Origin: Morella rubra
Taxonomy: Eukaryota > Streptophyta > Magnoliopsida > Fagales > Myricaceae
Direction of reading: 5' to 3'
Length of the DNA stretch: 64,000 bases
Assembly (NCBI GenBank): GCA_003952965.2
Contig: CM025855.1
Coordinates: 29,933,609 to 29,997,608, forward strand
Positions 12,901-24,973 of the stretch are shown in pieces (position 1 is the stretch's first letter; the number at the start of each line of letters is the position of its first letter). Below the pieces are notes generated by a model. It searched no databases and had not been told where the DNA came from. It saw only the letters and a list, made by a program, of their open reading frames with translations. The position numbers were made by a program, and so were the translations under genes.

Positions 12901-13504
12901 GAATTGCAAATGGAATGCTTTTTCAATAACCACAATCAACTATAAGGCATGTAGTAGTATGTGCGGTGTTTTTTTTCTTCTTGTTGATAAATAAGTATAG
13001 AGTTATAAAACATGCAAGCGGATTTACAAAGATGAAACAAGATATAGCAATGGAAACCACAGCTAACCTGCCAGCCCAGCCTCACGAATCCACGATGTAC
13101 ATCCACCAGCGCCACCATTACAAATCTCTATTCAGGATCACCAGGGCAATTCATACCGACAAATGGGACAGGTACTCCGTATACTCAACACGCACGATGC
13201 AGTCCCCATGATAATAATGATAACACAGAAGCCTCCTCTCATTCTCCACCAATCGCCCGAAAACGGCGTCGTATTCGGCTGTATCCCGCTTCATATCCAT
13301 CCTGAACAGTTGCTAGATACGAATCCGAATCAGACCCCGCATCAGGTTCACGCTCTAAACTTGTATTCATACCTAATAGAATTTTGCACCGCTGCTGTTT
13401 CTTCGGAGGACGCCACCGATTATTGTTCGACTTCATCGTCTTTATGTTTAGGTTTCCTCTCTAACTAAAGACGCCTTCCTCCACTTCCTCCCATTTTGTG
13501 CTGG
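12901..13504. other. Spacer between the repeat array and the NB-LRR relic
   Basis: Short open frames occur on both strands, none with recognisable domains. A tttcttcttgttgataaataag stretch near 12970 resembles the retroposon tail seen at 11260 but no target duplication was found. Confidence 0.35.
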
Positions 13505-14330
13505 TGTTATGCCAAAAGCAGGCAAAGATTCTCCATTTTAGACAGTGGTGAAGGCAATGACTTGAACATGGGGCTGAAAATGGCAAGATGTTGGTGTCCC
13601 TGCATCTGCTCGAAGAATTTATTAGGGACTTCCCTATAGAGACGACTTCCCTACTCCATGAGAAGAGTCGAAACCTCCTTCAATCTTTCAGGGCGGCACG
13701 GGGTCTTTATCACATTGTTTGCCGGAGTTATTGTCCCAAAACCTTGCCAAATGTGATCCTCAAGCACCCAAGGCAGTCCCAGGTTTGATGGCTGTTCATA
13801 AATAACAGGGCGATCATCAGGAACTTCGAGAGCCAATCGTTCCATTGTAACAAGATTGTCTTCTTCCATTTTCAGCAAGCCACGACTTATAAGCTTCATC
13901 ATAACGTCATACCCTGTTTATATGCCTCCTCAACATGCTCATGAGAACCGAAATATCCCTCCAATATCCAACTCAAGATCAACACATTGTGGTGGATTGC
14001 GTTCTGTTTGCTAAAGAATTCCCTGCAACGCCGAAACCAGTTGACCAAATCCATACCACCACTCTGCAACATGTTGATCCCATAGCGCAGGAGAGGCTGT
14101 AGGCATTTATCTTCATTCTCCGCTTCTTGCAGAGCACTTTCTAACTGGTAAATCACGTGCTTTTTAGAAAGCTTCTGCTATCAATATGACTACTGCTACT
14201 GGAAGACCCCCGTTCTTTCTGGCGACATGCTCGATCCGAAGTTTATATTTTTACGGGTCGTAAACGGATCCGCTCATTCTGTCCTTAAATAGAGCGAATG
14301 ACTCATACTCAGCGTCGTCTAATCACAATT
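13505..14330 (-). pseudogene. NB-LRR disease-resistance gene fragment (NB-ARC C-terminal half to first LRRs)
   Basis: Minus-strand reading from about 14330 downward gives, in order: a leucine/aspartate-rich stretch with ESFALFKD; the GLPL-type motif in RKNGGLPVAVVILIAEAF near 14235–14170; the winged-helix part of NB-ARC (CREFFSKQ … LILSWILEGYFG near 14025–13940); EEAYKQGYDVMMKLISRG near 13920; and a start of leucine-rich repeats (REVPNKFF … SLPSPLSKMENL near 13630–13515). The frame is broken: a stop before the K-Y-K-L segment, a stop after the GLPL motif, a +1 shift around 13905 and a stop at 13651. No P-loop half is present upstream and no long LRR downstream, so this is a truncated relic. 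Identification rests on motif order that I recognise from plant NB-ARC proteins. Confidence 0.78.
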
Positions 14331-14962
14331 ACTTCCTCTGCCCCTCTGTCCGTCTCCTCGACTATTTCATCTTCTCCGACTCATCCTTCCCCTCAGACGA
14401 GGGTTCGATCTCTGGCTGCTTCTTGATCTCAAATTGGTATGGAAGAACTGCTGCGCCGCAGGGAATCCTTCTCGAAACCCTCAGATCCACTCCACTGCTC
14501 TTCCAAACAAACGCTGTTCCAACGAGGCAACGAAGACTCGAATCCTTCGAATTGAATTACGTATCCGGATCCGACTCTGAATTAAGTCCGGCAACGCGAA
14601 GGCCATCGGAACATAAACGTTGCGCATCAGATTCAATTTCAAATCCAAGCCCTAGCCTCGGTAGCACCTCCGCGTAATCCGATCCGAACTCATCGCCATT
14701 TGCGAATTCAAACTCGGAAAGTGAATCCGAACCTGATCCAAGAACGTCGAAAGTGCGTGAATCATATTCCGAGGAGCGATCGAAGAGGCCGCGTCGCGAT
14801 CGGAGGCGGATACAGAATCAGAGAACCGTTCCAGCCGCATACTTGGGGATTGGAGGAGATGGTGGCGAAGGAGTTGCCGTCAGTGACGGAGGGGAAAATG
14901 GCACACCAGCGGGTGAAAGGATCGAGTATTATGTTATACTTACGGACATGCGCGTGGAGTAG
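14264..14962 (+). other. GC-richer coding-like patch with one in-frame stop, unrecognised
   Basis: On the plus strand one frame is open from 14264 to 14962 except for a single TAA at 14675–14677. The translation is Ser/Glu/Asp/Arg-rich in the middle (SNSESESEPDP near 14700–14735) and Gly-rich near the end. There is no ATG near the beginning. The opposite strand also has open frames, so the coding strand is uncertain. Composition differs from the AT-rich surroundings, as a 5' exon or eroded gene would. I do not recognise a family. Confidence 0.3.
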
Positions 14963-16669
14963 ATTTTGATCGTTCCAGGAGACTTGAACTTCAAGTAAAC
15001 CTTCAGGAACCTTGAACTTCAAGTAACAACACTCTACTGAAATATATGGAAAGGTCCGGTTTAAAGGGAATGTTTGGAAAGGCATGAGGTTGGGTTACGT
15101 GACTTACGTCCTTTGTTGTCGCATATAATAATATATATATATCGCTATATATATACTAGTTTATGAAGTCCGTTTCTTTAATATATTATTATAATGAAAG
15201 GGAATGCGGGTATGGATTCTGTGGGATCGAACTCTCTATTCGGCTCGTAGGACTGCCCCCTTCACGACGACTTTGCTTTAATTTCCAAGGAAAATGAGAT
15301 TAACAAGTCAATAAGTATTGAAAAGCCTTTTTTTTTTTTTTCTTTCGCATAAGCATCAGGAAAACAATTTCAACACATGTATAATATCTAACTTTATTCC
15401 TAATAATAGAAGGAAAAATAAATTCAATCATCCTTCTTGAGCTGAATCTTTGTTCACTTGGTTTGTTGGCTTGCTTTTACTTTTATTTATTTTGTCATGA
15501 TTTTGTTGAAGTCTCAATTCATATTTTTAAAAATTATCTAAATCATATAGATTTTCTACATCTTAAAATTATGACTTTAAATACGGGCTGACTATGAATT
15601 TATATATATATATATAAGAGTTATTGTCATCATTTAAAAATGATGACTCATCGGCAATATATCCTCTCTTTTTGGTTCTGTGGTATACTACAAACAAATG
15701 CAGAACATCTCTGTCCTACAAGAGAGAGAATTTTGAAATTCTCTAAAATTCCTAAATTATCTTACTAGGTATATTTCTTTAAATCTTCATTATTTTTTTC
15801 AAAGTAAACCGTAGAAATTTTGGCAGATCCATAGTTTTTTTTTTTTTCCAAACTCAGATTGCAATGCATTTATAATATTTAAATTTAATAAAAGATAATA
15901 AAATATAGTACTTTTTATATCAGTGAATGAAAAACAATAGTAGAGATTTAAAAAACCCATCTTAAGAGCGTATCTACTTTTGAGGCCCGCATACGAAATT
16001 GATTCTAGGACGTAAGAAACGACACCGGGTTGTCACTTTCATTACGTGAGATTGCATACATCACTCATACGTGGCAATCTGCCATGCCAAGTGCCAACCC
16101 TTGGATACTTCTTTACTGAAAAAGAACATGGATATTTATAAGACAAAAGTATGTTTCCAAATTCTAACGACTAGCAAGTAGCAAGCATGAATTGAAAATA
16201 ATATGATACTCGCCTTTCTAGTAACAGTGATAAAACAGAAGATGCTACAGCCAATTCTCACCTTCAAAAAGTCATTTCCATCTACGCGAAGAATCCAGAA
16301 GATGTCTCATAATCATATGTACATTCACAAGTTTCCTGATGGACTAATAAAGCAAGACTCATACGGAGAGAGTTTCTTGTAGAATTGAAGAGAAACAAAA
16401 TATACAGTGTTTGGATTTTTTCAGTGACTATACTATTAAAAGAATCACAGCAGTCTACAGCAAGGTTAGCGACAACAATGAGACCTCTATCCTCTCTACC
16501 CTATTCTTTCAACTCCGTGCTCAAAACAGATGTACAGCTGCAAATCAAATGAAAAGATTTTAAGCATCAAGAAGACTAAAACAGAGTGGAAACTGAAGTA
16601 GATATCATAATAGCTGATCCCGATGGCGATCCAAAGGCTTAAACAAGACTCGGGAACTGGATGCCCATG
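14963..16669. other. AT-rich intergenic DNA
   Basis: No gene is visible. It contains TA dinucleotide runs (near 15127–15160 and 15600–15616) and several T homopolymers. The last few hundred bases are expected to be the 3' untranslated region of the acetyltransferase-like gene on the minus strand. Confidence 0.5.
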
Positions 16670-19600
16670 TCATGCGTGCACAAAACGGGATATGATCCAG
16701 TGAACCTGTAAAACAAGAAAAGTGCAGGAATGTAAGTATGGTGCTACTGTTTTTTTTTGAAATTCAATGTCCAAAATGGGTTTCCAGGTAAAAAGGCAGC
16801 CTAGTTTAGGTACTTACAATATTGTTTTCAGGAGCACTCCAGTAGAATCCTTGAATCGCAATGATGGCTAAGTTGGAGGTTACGAGAACAAAGATGCTTA
16901 AAGAATGCATTCCCATCCACTCTAACACAGATGTCAAGCGTCTGTGGCCATAAACATCTACCTGCAGCACCCACCCAGGGGGAAGCATGTTTGTAATATT
17001 ATATTGAACTCATGACCTGGCCATATCTACAGTGAGTGACAAGAAGCAACAATATATGGCAGCATGAGGGTGTAATTTAGATATTGCATAATGAGAAGAG
17101 TTTTGACTGATATAAGATTATTAGTTTTGCAAGTAAACAACAAAGTTATTTATCTCCAATATCTTGGCTGTAGCCTTTCTTACAGAATTTATTATGCTCC
17201 ATGGATGACTGAGAATTGTACTAGCAGTGGAAGTCTAAAACCTTAATTTGGGGTTAAATATGCTAGAAGTAGGATATTCAATCAAGATCTGGATGTTCAT
17301 TCCAAATCTTAGATGCAGAATAAACATAATAGTCTGCATCCATGTCAATATTTTCATTAGGACAGAGCATGGTGGATTGAGAGGCAGTTCTAGGAATTGA
17401 AACCACAATGAATGTTCATAAAGAACAAAGATATGTAGCCATACATCTGTCGAGATGAACTTTATAGATAATCTCTCCCGCTAGGAAGGAAATTTCAGGG
17501 GGACGTTCAAACTCAAAATTTTGGCTACATATAGTCGCCCCTCAAAGAGCAAGGGTTGATTCTGAGGACTCACCAACAAATATAAAGCACAGAATGTGAT
17601 CCCAGCAGATGCGGAAGTAATCAGCATATAACTGACTGTATACAGTGCCTTATTTAGAGGGATACCTGATAGAAAAAAACAAAAAAAGATTTTCAGGATG
17701 GTTTACCAAGGAAATCCCAACATATTGAATTTCTTAAAAGATTAATAGTTACTGTTACAATGAGGAGCAAAAACTCTTTCTTTCTCTTTTTGCCTCAATC
17801 AATCTCAGGCATGTAACTTACATGTGGTACTGGCTGATATTAAAGCAAAAGATGATTAGCCATTAAAGCCCATACCTGTGAATGTCAGGATCAGTCCAAG
17901 GAAAAATAAAGAAACTGAAAACGAGGACCAGTTCTTTAGGCGCTCCATGTGGTCCTGAAAAATCACTGTATAATATCAGATCCACCCAAAAAATCAATAC
18001 GAAAACTTAAGCACTAAGATTTGATCCACATGGCAGACAAGACAGCGAAAAAATTTGTTTGCAGTTATCTTTATGATATGTCAATGCGTGAGAGAGTATA
18101 GATAATAAGCACAATGCATTCCAAGGAAAGCTGTTTAGAAAAGCATGTTAACATAATCTCCAGAGTCCACAATTTTGTGGTCAATAACAAATTCCATCAC
18201 TAAGTTCGCACCATAGGTTCCCAAACATATACCGCATCCTTCTGCACATAACTAAGGATAAGGCACATACAGTTCAAAAAGAAGGGGAAGGCCATCAAAA
18301 GTGCCTAAATATATCACCTCTAAGTGAGCAAGAACGTGTCCATATTGAAGTCCAATAATGCAAGTCACAGCTGCCGTTAAAGAGCTGTCAACATGTAGTA
18401 ATGCTTATAAATCAATATCAGTTGAAGGATGGATGAAGAAAACAGCAGTTATTAATGCAAAACAGAACATTAGTACTATAAAAGGCATGCAACCCATAAT
18501 GCTGCAAAGTGAACCTGCTTTCACTAATTTTAATTTGTGTTTTTGAATGGATTACAAGTTGAGGAAAAAAGTGCATGGTAAATATTAATACTAAAAGGAG
18601 AGTCTAGAGTGAACAAATTGATTACCCAGGTTCAATCGGAGGGAGAGAAAACATTTTCTAGCCCATATAATGAGGGCAAGCAATCCTAATGGAATGGCTC
18701 AGAAGTCAGATGGATGGCTTGATCGACAGATGGCTATGTGTAAAGTACTGACCGCACACAAAGAGAAAATTTTGAAATCTAAGCATGATAATATGACCTC
18801 TTCTTCAAAAGCTCCCTCTCAGCTGATTTTCTGTTGAACAATCTTAAGAAAATGGGTCACAAAAAGAAGCTGTTATTTGACTAAGCCTTTATCAGAGATC
18901 TGGGAACTGGTCTCCTAAATAAAGGTATCATTTAGGTTTACTTCATGTATATGATTAATTGAGCATTTTGATCAGAGGAGTATTCTCTAAAATTCGGTAT
19001 AAGCCCATCAAACACGCACTGAATTATCTGCCTCCAATTTCTTTGTTTATCCTATTCCAACTATTCGAGTGTGCCAATTCAAAAGCATGAACTTGTGTTA
19101 GCTATGAAATGAGACAGCATAGATCAACACTGGAAACAAAACTAATCTGCAAAACAGGAGCCCAGATGAACTGAGCAGGCTGGGCATGACATCTAGTGAA
19201 TAAAAAAAAACAGAGAAGGAACCTCATGAATGAAATATGATGAAGAAGAATTGGTTGGCCACCTTAAGATACCTTCAGGATCAAAAGAAGCATGACACCA
19301 TGGAGGTGAACTCTCTGTAACTTGACCATCGGCAGTTATATTGCACTCCTGTAAATTGGAATTGTTAGTCATCGAGGCTTTGTGTCATTTTGAAAAGCAC
19401 GATAATGATAAGTAACTTCAACTCACATATACCTCAAGGTTTCTGTAAGCAGGCTTCTTATATAGATGATCAGCACCTAAAATATAACGATCAATCATTC
19501 CAGCAGAATTACAGCCAGGTCCAAGATCACCTCTAATAGCACATTTCACCTACAACAAGCTATCATGAATTAGGTAAATTGTAGTAATGAACGTTTAACA

Positions 19601-22314
19601 AGCACTTGTGTGCATATCATAACTAGGTGGGAAATGAAACACCATATAGTAACTAGTTGGTTTAATGGCTGACTAAATAAGAAATCAAATAACTGTGCGT
19701 GCACTCCAATTCACGCATCCAGATTCACACACACACACACAAATATATGTGTCAATATATGTTATATATACACATAAAGAGAAAGAGTGAGAGGGATAGA
19801 TTCTTTACACGGACTTAATAAGCACTTCACTGCACTTTCTATACTTAAAAGCAACATCATCAACCAAAATAGAGAAATTGAACTGTTTACAGGAAGCATG
19901 AAGAGAAGGAAAGGGAATGTACTCTCACCATATAGAAATGGCTATCATTTGATGAAGGTGAAGAAGAGGCTGAGGCAGGCACTGTGAATTGCCAATCTGG
20001 AACATAGAGACCATACGATAGCAACAAGTACACTGCTGACAGTGAAAACACAATACACCTACAAATAGAAATCTAAATGACATGAAGTAACAAAAGATTA
20101 AAACAATTTCTAGCTCATAGCTAAGACAATAAATCCTTGACACTTGAAAAGTACAAAATCGGTCTATTCAACTTTTTGGAGTAGAACAAGTAAAGCTGAC
20201 TAATGTTTGTAACTGAAAACTTGTTTGCCCTATCATCTTGATGATCATAAAAGGGATTTTCTTGCTTGCTTTTCCAATGAGATTCAATTTGATGGTTCAA
20301 ACCACTACTGCAGTCGGCTATGTCTGATGCAAGTACATGCACCCTTTGGTTCCCTATGAACTTCGGGAGGATGATTCAACAAGCTAGTCAACCTCCAAAA
20401 GATTCATTAACCACTACTGTTCTCTCTTAAGTGGAATCCTGTGGAGGGTAACTTGGATAAGATCCTATCGTTCAAATTTTTTTGCCTAACTTGCAGTATA
20501 TAACACAATTCCAAAAATTAGGACCTTACCAGTGCCAGTAGTAGCCCTTGAAGAAGCCTTCTTCCCTCAATGTCCTATGCGTAAACCAGATCTCACATAA
20601 AGCCCCAACAATGTACCCAATAGATATTCTCTGGAGTAAATGGCAAGAGTTTAGAACAAGAAGATGAAATAAAGAAATGTCTTTCTACAATTAATTCTAC
20701 AGCTCATTCACTCTGCCAAAGCAGCAGCTGCTAAGCTAGTGGCTTATGTGGCCCATCTGTGCGATGCTCACTTGTCTTTATAAAAGGTCAAATAAACTCT
20801 TCAAACGAAATTGCAGGAAGAATGCTAGTAGCATGTAGCTCTTTTGCAGAAACAGAAGGTACTAGTTTTCCAGATAAAAACCTTTTGAGAACTAATCGCA
20901 CCTTTAACTCTTAGCAAGCACATAATACTTGGCAATTTGCTTCTTCCAATAACTCTGGTATGAAACATGGGGTAAAAAAAAAAGATTGAATGAGAAGTAT
21001 AACACACCTGCAAAATGCCCATCCACCTTATTCTCTCGATGTCAACACCAAATGTCAAGGAATTTACTCCATGCAGATAACCACCTGAAATAAAGTGACT
21101 CTTAGACCAAAAAGCACAAAAAAAAAAAAAAGGCATGTAGTCTATATCTGCAGACGGTATCATGCCGTCAATAAAATGAAAACAAAACCATGATTTGATT
21201 CCAACTATAACCATATCTACCAAAGGGTCATTCTAGTCTGTTAGAGAACATAAACTATCATTGCTATATAGGATTCAATAAAGGATGTTTCTACCCCTTA
21301 TTCTTCAAATCCAACCAAGTTATGAAACAAACGTCATATGTTGAAAAGCACAACAATTTAGAAGTTGACATGTGGGCTATATGCGTACGAAAGAGTTTCC
21401 ATTTGGAAGTTACCAACAATTTACCTTGAAGAAGAACACCCAAAAGAAAAAGTTTCGCTGCCCTAACCACTGCCTTCCATGTAGCGTCTACTTTATTGGG
21501 TACTTTCTGAAATTGCAAATGAAAACAAAGCTCGAATTAATACACGTATCGGAAGACTCAAAACAAAAAGGTCACTTCCTTGGTAGGAGACTTTATCAAT
21601 ACCTTGTAGACAAGCGCAGGAGAAATCCCGGCAATGAAAAGAAAGAAAGGCATGACAAAATCAGCCAAATGAATGCCATTCCAAGGCGAATGAGCTATGA
21701 CTGGAAAAATCGCCCCGGCATAGTCAACTAGCATCATGAGCTGGAAAAGCAAGCAATGTAGCATTCAATTACCACAATAAAACTTATAGCTCCAGTGATA
21801 TGGGTTTTCCTCAAATTCTAAAGCCATAACGTAAAAAACCTTGTACCTCACTAAAAAAAATATCAATTTTGTTCACTGCTTTAAAAAAAAAAAAAAAAAA
21901 ATCCTACGTTAGAAACTCAAAAGCTTTAGCCAAGTAGTGACTGTTCCTCAGATCCTAAAGAGTGGAATCTATAGTTTGAACATGTCGCCAAATAAAATCT
22001 TGTCCTACGTTTTCTCTGGAACCAAACAGAGGCTTGCTTAGTCAGCCACAATGACGTTGTCTAAAAGAACAAGAACATGTCCCTCGAAGGACAACAGAGA
22101 TACATCAATGTTGCTGCATAAAACACGAACTGAAACAAAAAACGGAGCGAAAAAGAAAATCAAACATTAGAAAGCAAAAAGTACGAAAATACCGAAACGG
22201 TGAACTCACGAAGACACAGAGACCGCGAAAGACATCGAGGGAGGCGATACGTGGGGATTTCCTATTTGCCTGAGGCGGCCCTTCCTCCTCCGGTAGAGGC
22301 TCGTAATCAGCCAT
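16670..22314 (-). CDS. HGSNAT-like multi-pass membrane acetyltransferase family protein
   Basis: Thirteen exons join in frame to 417 residues: 22314–22210, 21740–21603, 21506–21425, 21084–21008, 20630–20530, 20058–19929, 19549–19433, 19348–19263, 18384–18318, 17954–17876, 17665–17574, 16961–16818 and 16705–16670 (stop TGA). All junctions are GT–AG. In exon 8 the downstream donor (GTGGCC) is required; the nearer GTATCT would break the frame. The protein starts MADYEPLPEEEG, carries SLDVFRG and the HSPWNG motif with a histidine at residue 52, then many hydrophobic segments and VDVYGHRR…LEWMGMH near the C terminus. Family knowledge: in animal HGSNAT this histidine carries the acetyl group across the lysosomal membrane. 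Plants lack heparan sulfate, so the substrate is unknown. Membrane location is inferred from the hydrophobic segments. Confidence 0.92.
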
Positions 22315-22712
22315 TTACCGGGATGTATCGCCGAAAAATCGGTTTCTCTGAGAGACTCTGCGAACGGTACGAAATTTCGGATTCCTTTTCTTGTTAGGGA
22401 GGAAGACGACGACGACGACGGCGACAATCGAAACGTAACGTTGTGCTGTCGTCTTGGATCCAGACACATTTGGCCAGGTGGCAGCATATTATTGGATAAA
22501 AAATATATGCTTTTTTTTTTTTTTGCTGATAGATGGAAAACATATGCGATCAGGTACGATCGGACCTAAAGGTTAGGTACGTTTTCATGTGAGCCCCACC
22601 AATACCGCTTCACTGGAATATTCGTTGTTTAAATTCAACAACCTCTAAAACCTCATTAGCTCCTTCCTCGTATAAGTTGACTAGTTGTTACGTAGAAACT
22701 AATGCCTCGTCC

Positions 22713-22889
22713 TAAACACTTGGACTGGTCTGTCAGTAAAATGTGCTCTCCCCAACCTTCCTTGCTACTCGCTAGCTTCGTCTCTGTCTTGACTCTTTTT
22801 CTTCTCTTTTTTTTTTTTGAAGATTAAACACTTGGACTAGTCTATCCACAAAATCGGTTTCTTTGCTACTTGCTAGCTTCGTCTCTGTC
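22713..22889 (+). repeat. Diverged tandem duplication, about 110-bp period
   Basis: Two copies (about 22713–22788 and 22825–22889) share taaacacttggact at the left and gctagcttcgtctctgtc at the right, separated by a T-rich tract. The second copy lacks part of the middle. Confidence 0.75.
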
Positions 22890-23503
22890 AACAGAAGAAC
22901 AAAACGTTTTCATGCAGGAAGTAGAACGACAGTATTTTTATGAGTTAATACAAATATCCTATGAAGTACTATTTCCATGGCAAAGAGATATGACATCAGA
23001 TTTTTTTTTCCCTACTTTTTTATTTTTAGTTCAATAGAAAATCTTATGCATATTTATTCACTCTTCTTAACTGGTACTTGTTAGTAATTCTAAAGGTAAA
23101 ATCTCAAAATAAAGATCATCAAAGAAAGATTGAGAACTCTAGATTTCTTGTGGGTTGGCTTTGTGAACTGTCAAATATGAATTCTTGAACCACCACGTGC
23201 AGCCACCCTCTCCTCTGGGGATCGAAATCGCCATTTGCAACAAAGATATTTCTGAGTCTTTGAACTTGTTTAGGAAGTACCAAATTTACAATGCGAGCTT
23301 CAATCTTCAAATTTAAACAAAAGTAGTAGCAATAGAGAAAGTTTTTACAATAAGAGAGGACAGAAGAGATTTATGATCAATGTTCCAATGTGTAAAGGGT
23401 ATTGTCTTTTTGTAGCCAAATTATAATTATTGAAACATCTTCTTTTTGAAAAATAGATGTCTTGCTCTATTAGTTATGACAAGAGTGGAACGTCTTCTTT
23501 TTT

Positions 23504-23719
23504 GAAAAATAAATTCAACGATATATTATTTTTGATAAGATTCGTCTTGTGCTGGATTCACGTGCGTTGTCTTTTTTGTTTACATGAGTTTGCAGTCATT
23601 TAGGAATCTTGAAAGATAAATACAACGATATATTATTTTTTATAAGATTCGTCGTGTGTTGGATTCACATGCGTTGTCTTTTTTATTTACATGCGTTTAC
23701 AGTCATTTAAGAATCTTAT
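23504..23719 (+). repeat. Tandem duplication, 107-bp unit
   Basis: Two adjacent copies (about 23504–23610 and 23611–23719) share caacgatatattattttt, ataagattcgtc, ggattcac, gcgttgtctttttt and a final gaatctt. Divergence is low. A further partial copy of the left edge (ttctttttgaaaaata) appears near 23440. Confidence 0.85.
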
Positions 23720-24973
23720 AGCTTTTTCTTTTTTCTAGATCATTCTCTCACCCTCTTGTGTAGGATGTAGGAAGGGCTAACGTAAGGACTTGCTCTTACG
23801 GTCCACTATAGTTTCGGTGCATTCATTCTTTTAATCGATTGTCTGTACGAGACTTTTATGGTCATTTGGATTGAGGCTTTTAAGGTTAATAGGCGTATGA
23901 CCTAAAAAATGTTGTAATAAACTTTATGCCCCTATTATTTATAATAGACCTTATAGGTACTCAAACACTTATTGTGAAATGAAATTCATGGTTGCCAAGA
24001 GAAATAAAAAATAAAAAAATTCTTTAACCATAAAAAGCTTCGAAATCAATCCACCAATCAACCACACTAGGCACGATGGCTCTCGCCCAATGGATGCTGT
24101 CATATTTTTTTAACTCCATGAACTGGGATTTTCTCAAGTTTTCCGTGGTTAAAATTGGGCTTCTAAACGAGCATGTGTACAAGGATGCGCTAATGACAAA
24201 CATGCAGAGTTATCCTTCCAATACCAGTCATGATTTACTTATAGGTAACTGTTAATTACCCAAAAACAACATTAGGCCCCACCCAATAGCTAGTGGAAGG
24301 CGATCAGAACTTTCATAAAAAAGTGAATTAGATAGCACCAAGGACCCATCATTCTCCTAAGCAAAACCAACGATTTTCGAGGTTGGATTCTTGCTTAATT
24401 ACCATTTCAGTGAAATAAATAAGTACGTTCCAGATTATAAGAACAAACATTCAAGAGGTCTCCCCAATGCCTCTTCACTAGATCAAGAGTATCCTGCACC
24501 CATACCAAAAACCTATAGAGCAGTAGGACACACGATATCTGGATTCTAAACAAAAGGCTAAACCTATCCCTCTGTCCTGTTTCTTCTGCCAGAAGTAAAA
24601 CTGTAGTTATGTACCAACGTCGTAGAATATGGTCTGTTTATATGCTTTGTCGAACTGTGACACGAATGACTGAACTTGGCCTATCCAGAAGAGTCCCAGG
24701 CGTAAAGGGCTTCAAATTTTAACCAACTTATTCCCGCTCATAAGCGCAGATAGATGTGAATTGCTTTTATGGGTACACGGCAAGTGCATTATCTTAAAGC
24801 CAGTGGTATAAGATAGTAATGTAGATATACATACATTATAACTAGCAGCTCATTTGCAATATACATGTTATCGGTAGTCCTCGGAGATGCAATCTCGCAA
24901 AAGGCCAGACACCAACATCCAAACAGTCATACAATTTGCACCAGGAGGCCTTTTATGTGATCAGCATCTGTAC

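Larger units (their letters stand above)
22315..24973. other. Intergenic DNA with two local tandem duplications
   Basis: The first 150 bases (CGACGA trinucleotides near 22406) are the likely leader and promoter of the HGSNAT-like gene. The rest is AT-rich, with the duplications listed separately. The right end, next to 24974, should hold the HPR1 3' untranslated region. No further gene is seen. Confidence 0.5.

Noticed and set aside
19263..19273. Upstream donor GTATCT at the end of exon 8 of the HGSNAT-like gene
   Set aside because: Using it leaves a frame that stops in exon 9; the donor ten bases further (GTGGCC) restores the expected DPEGILSSL.
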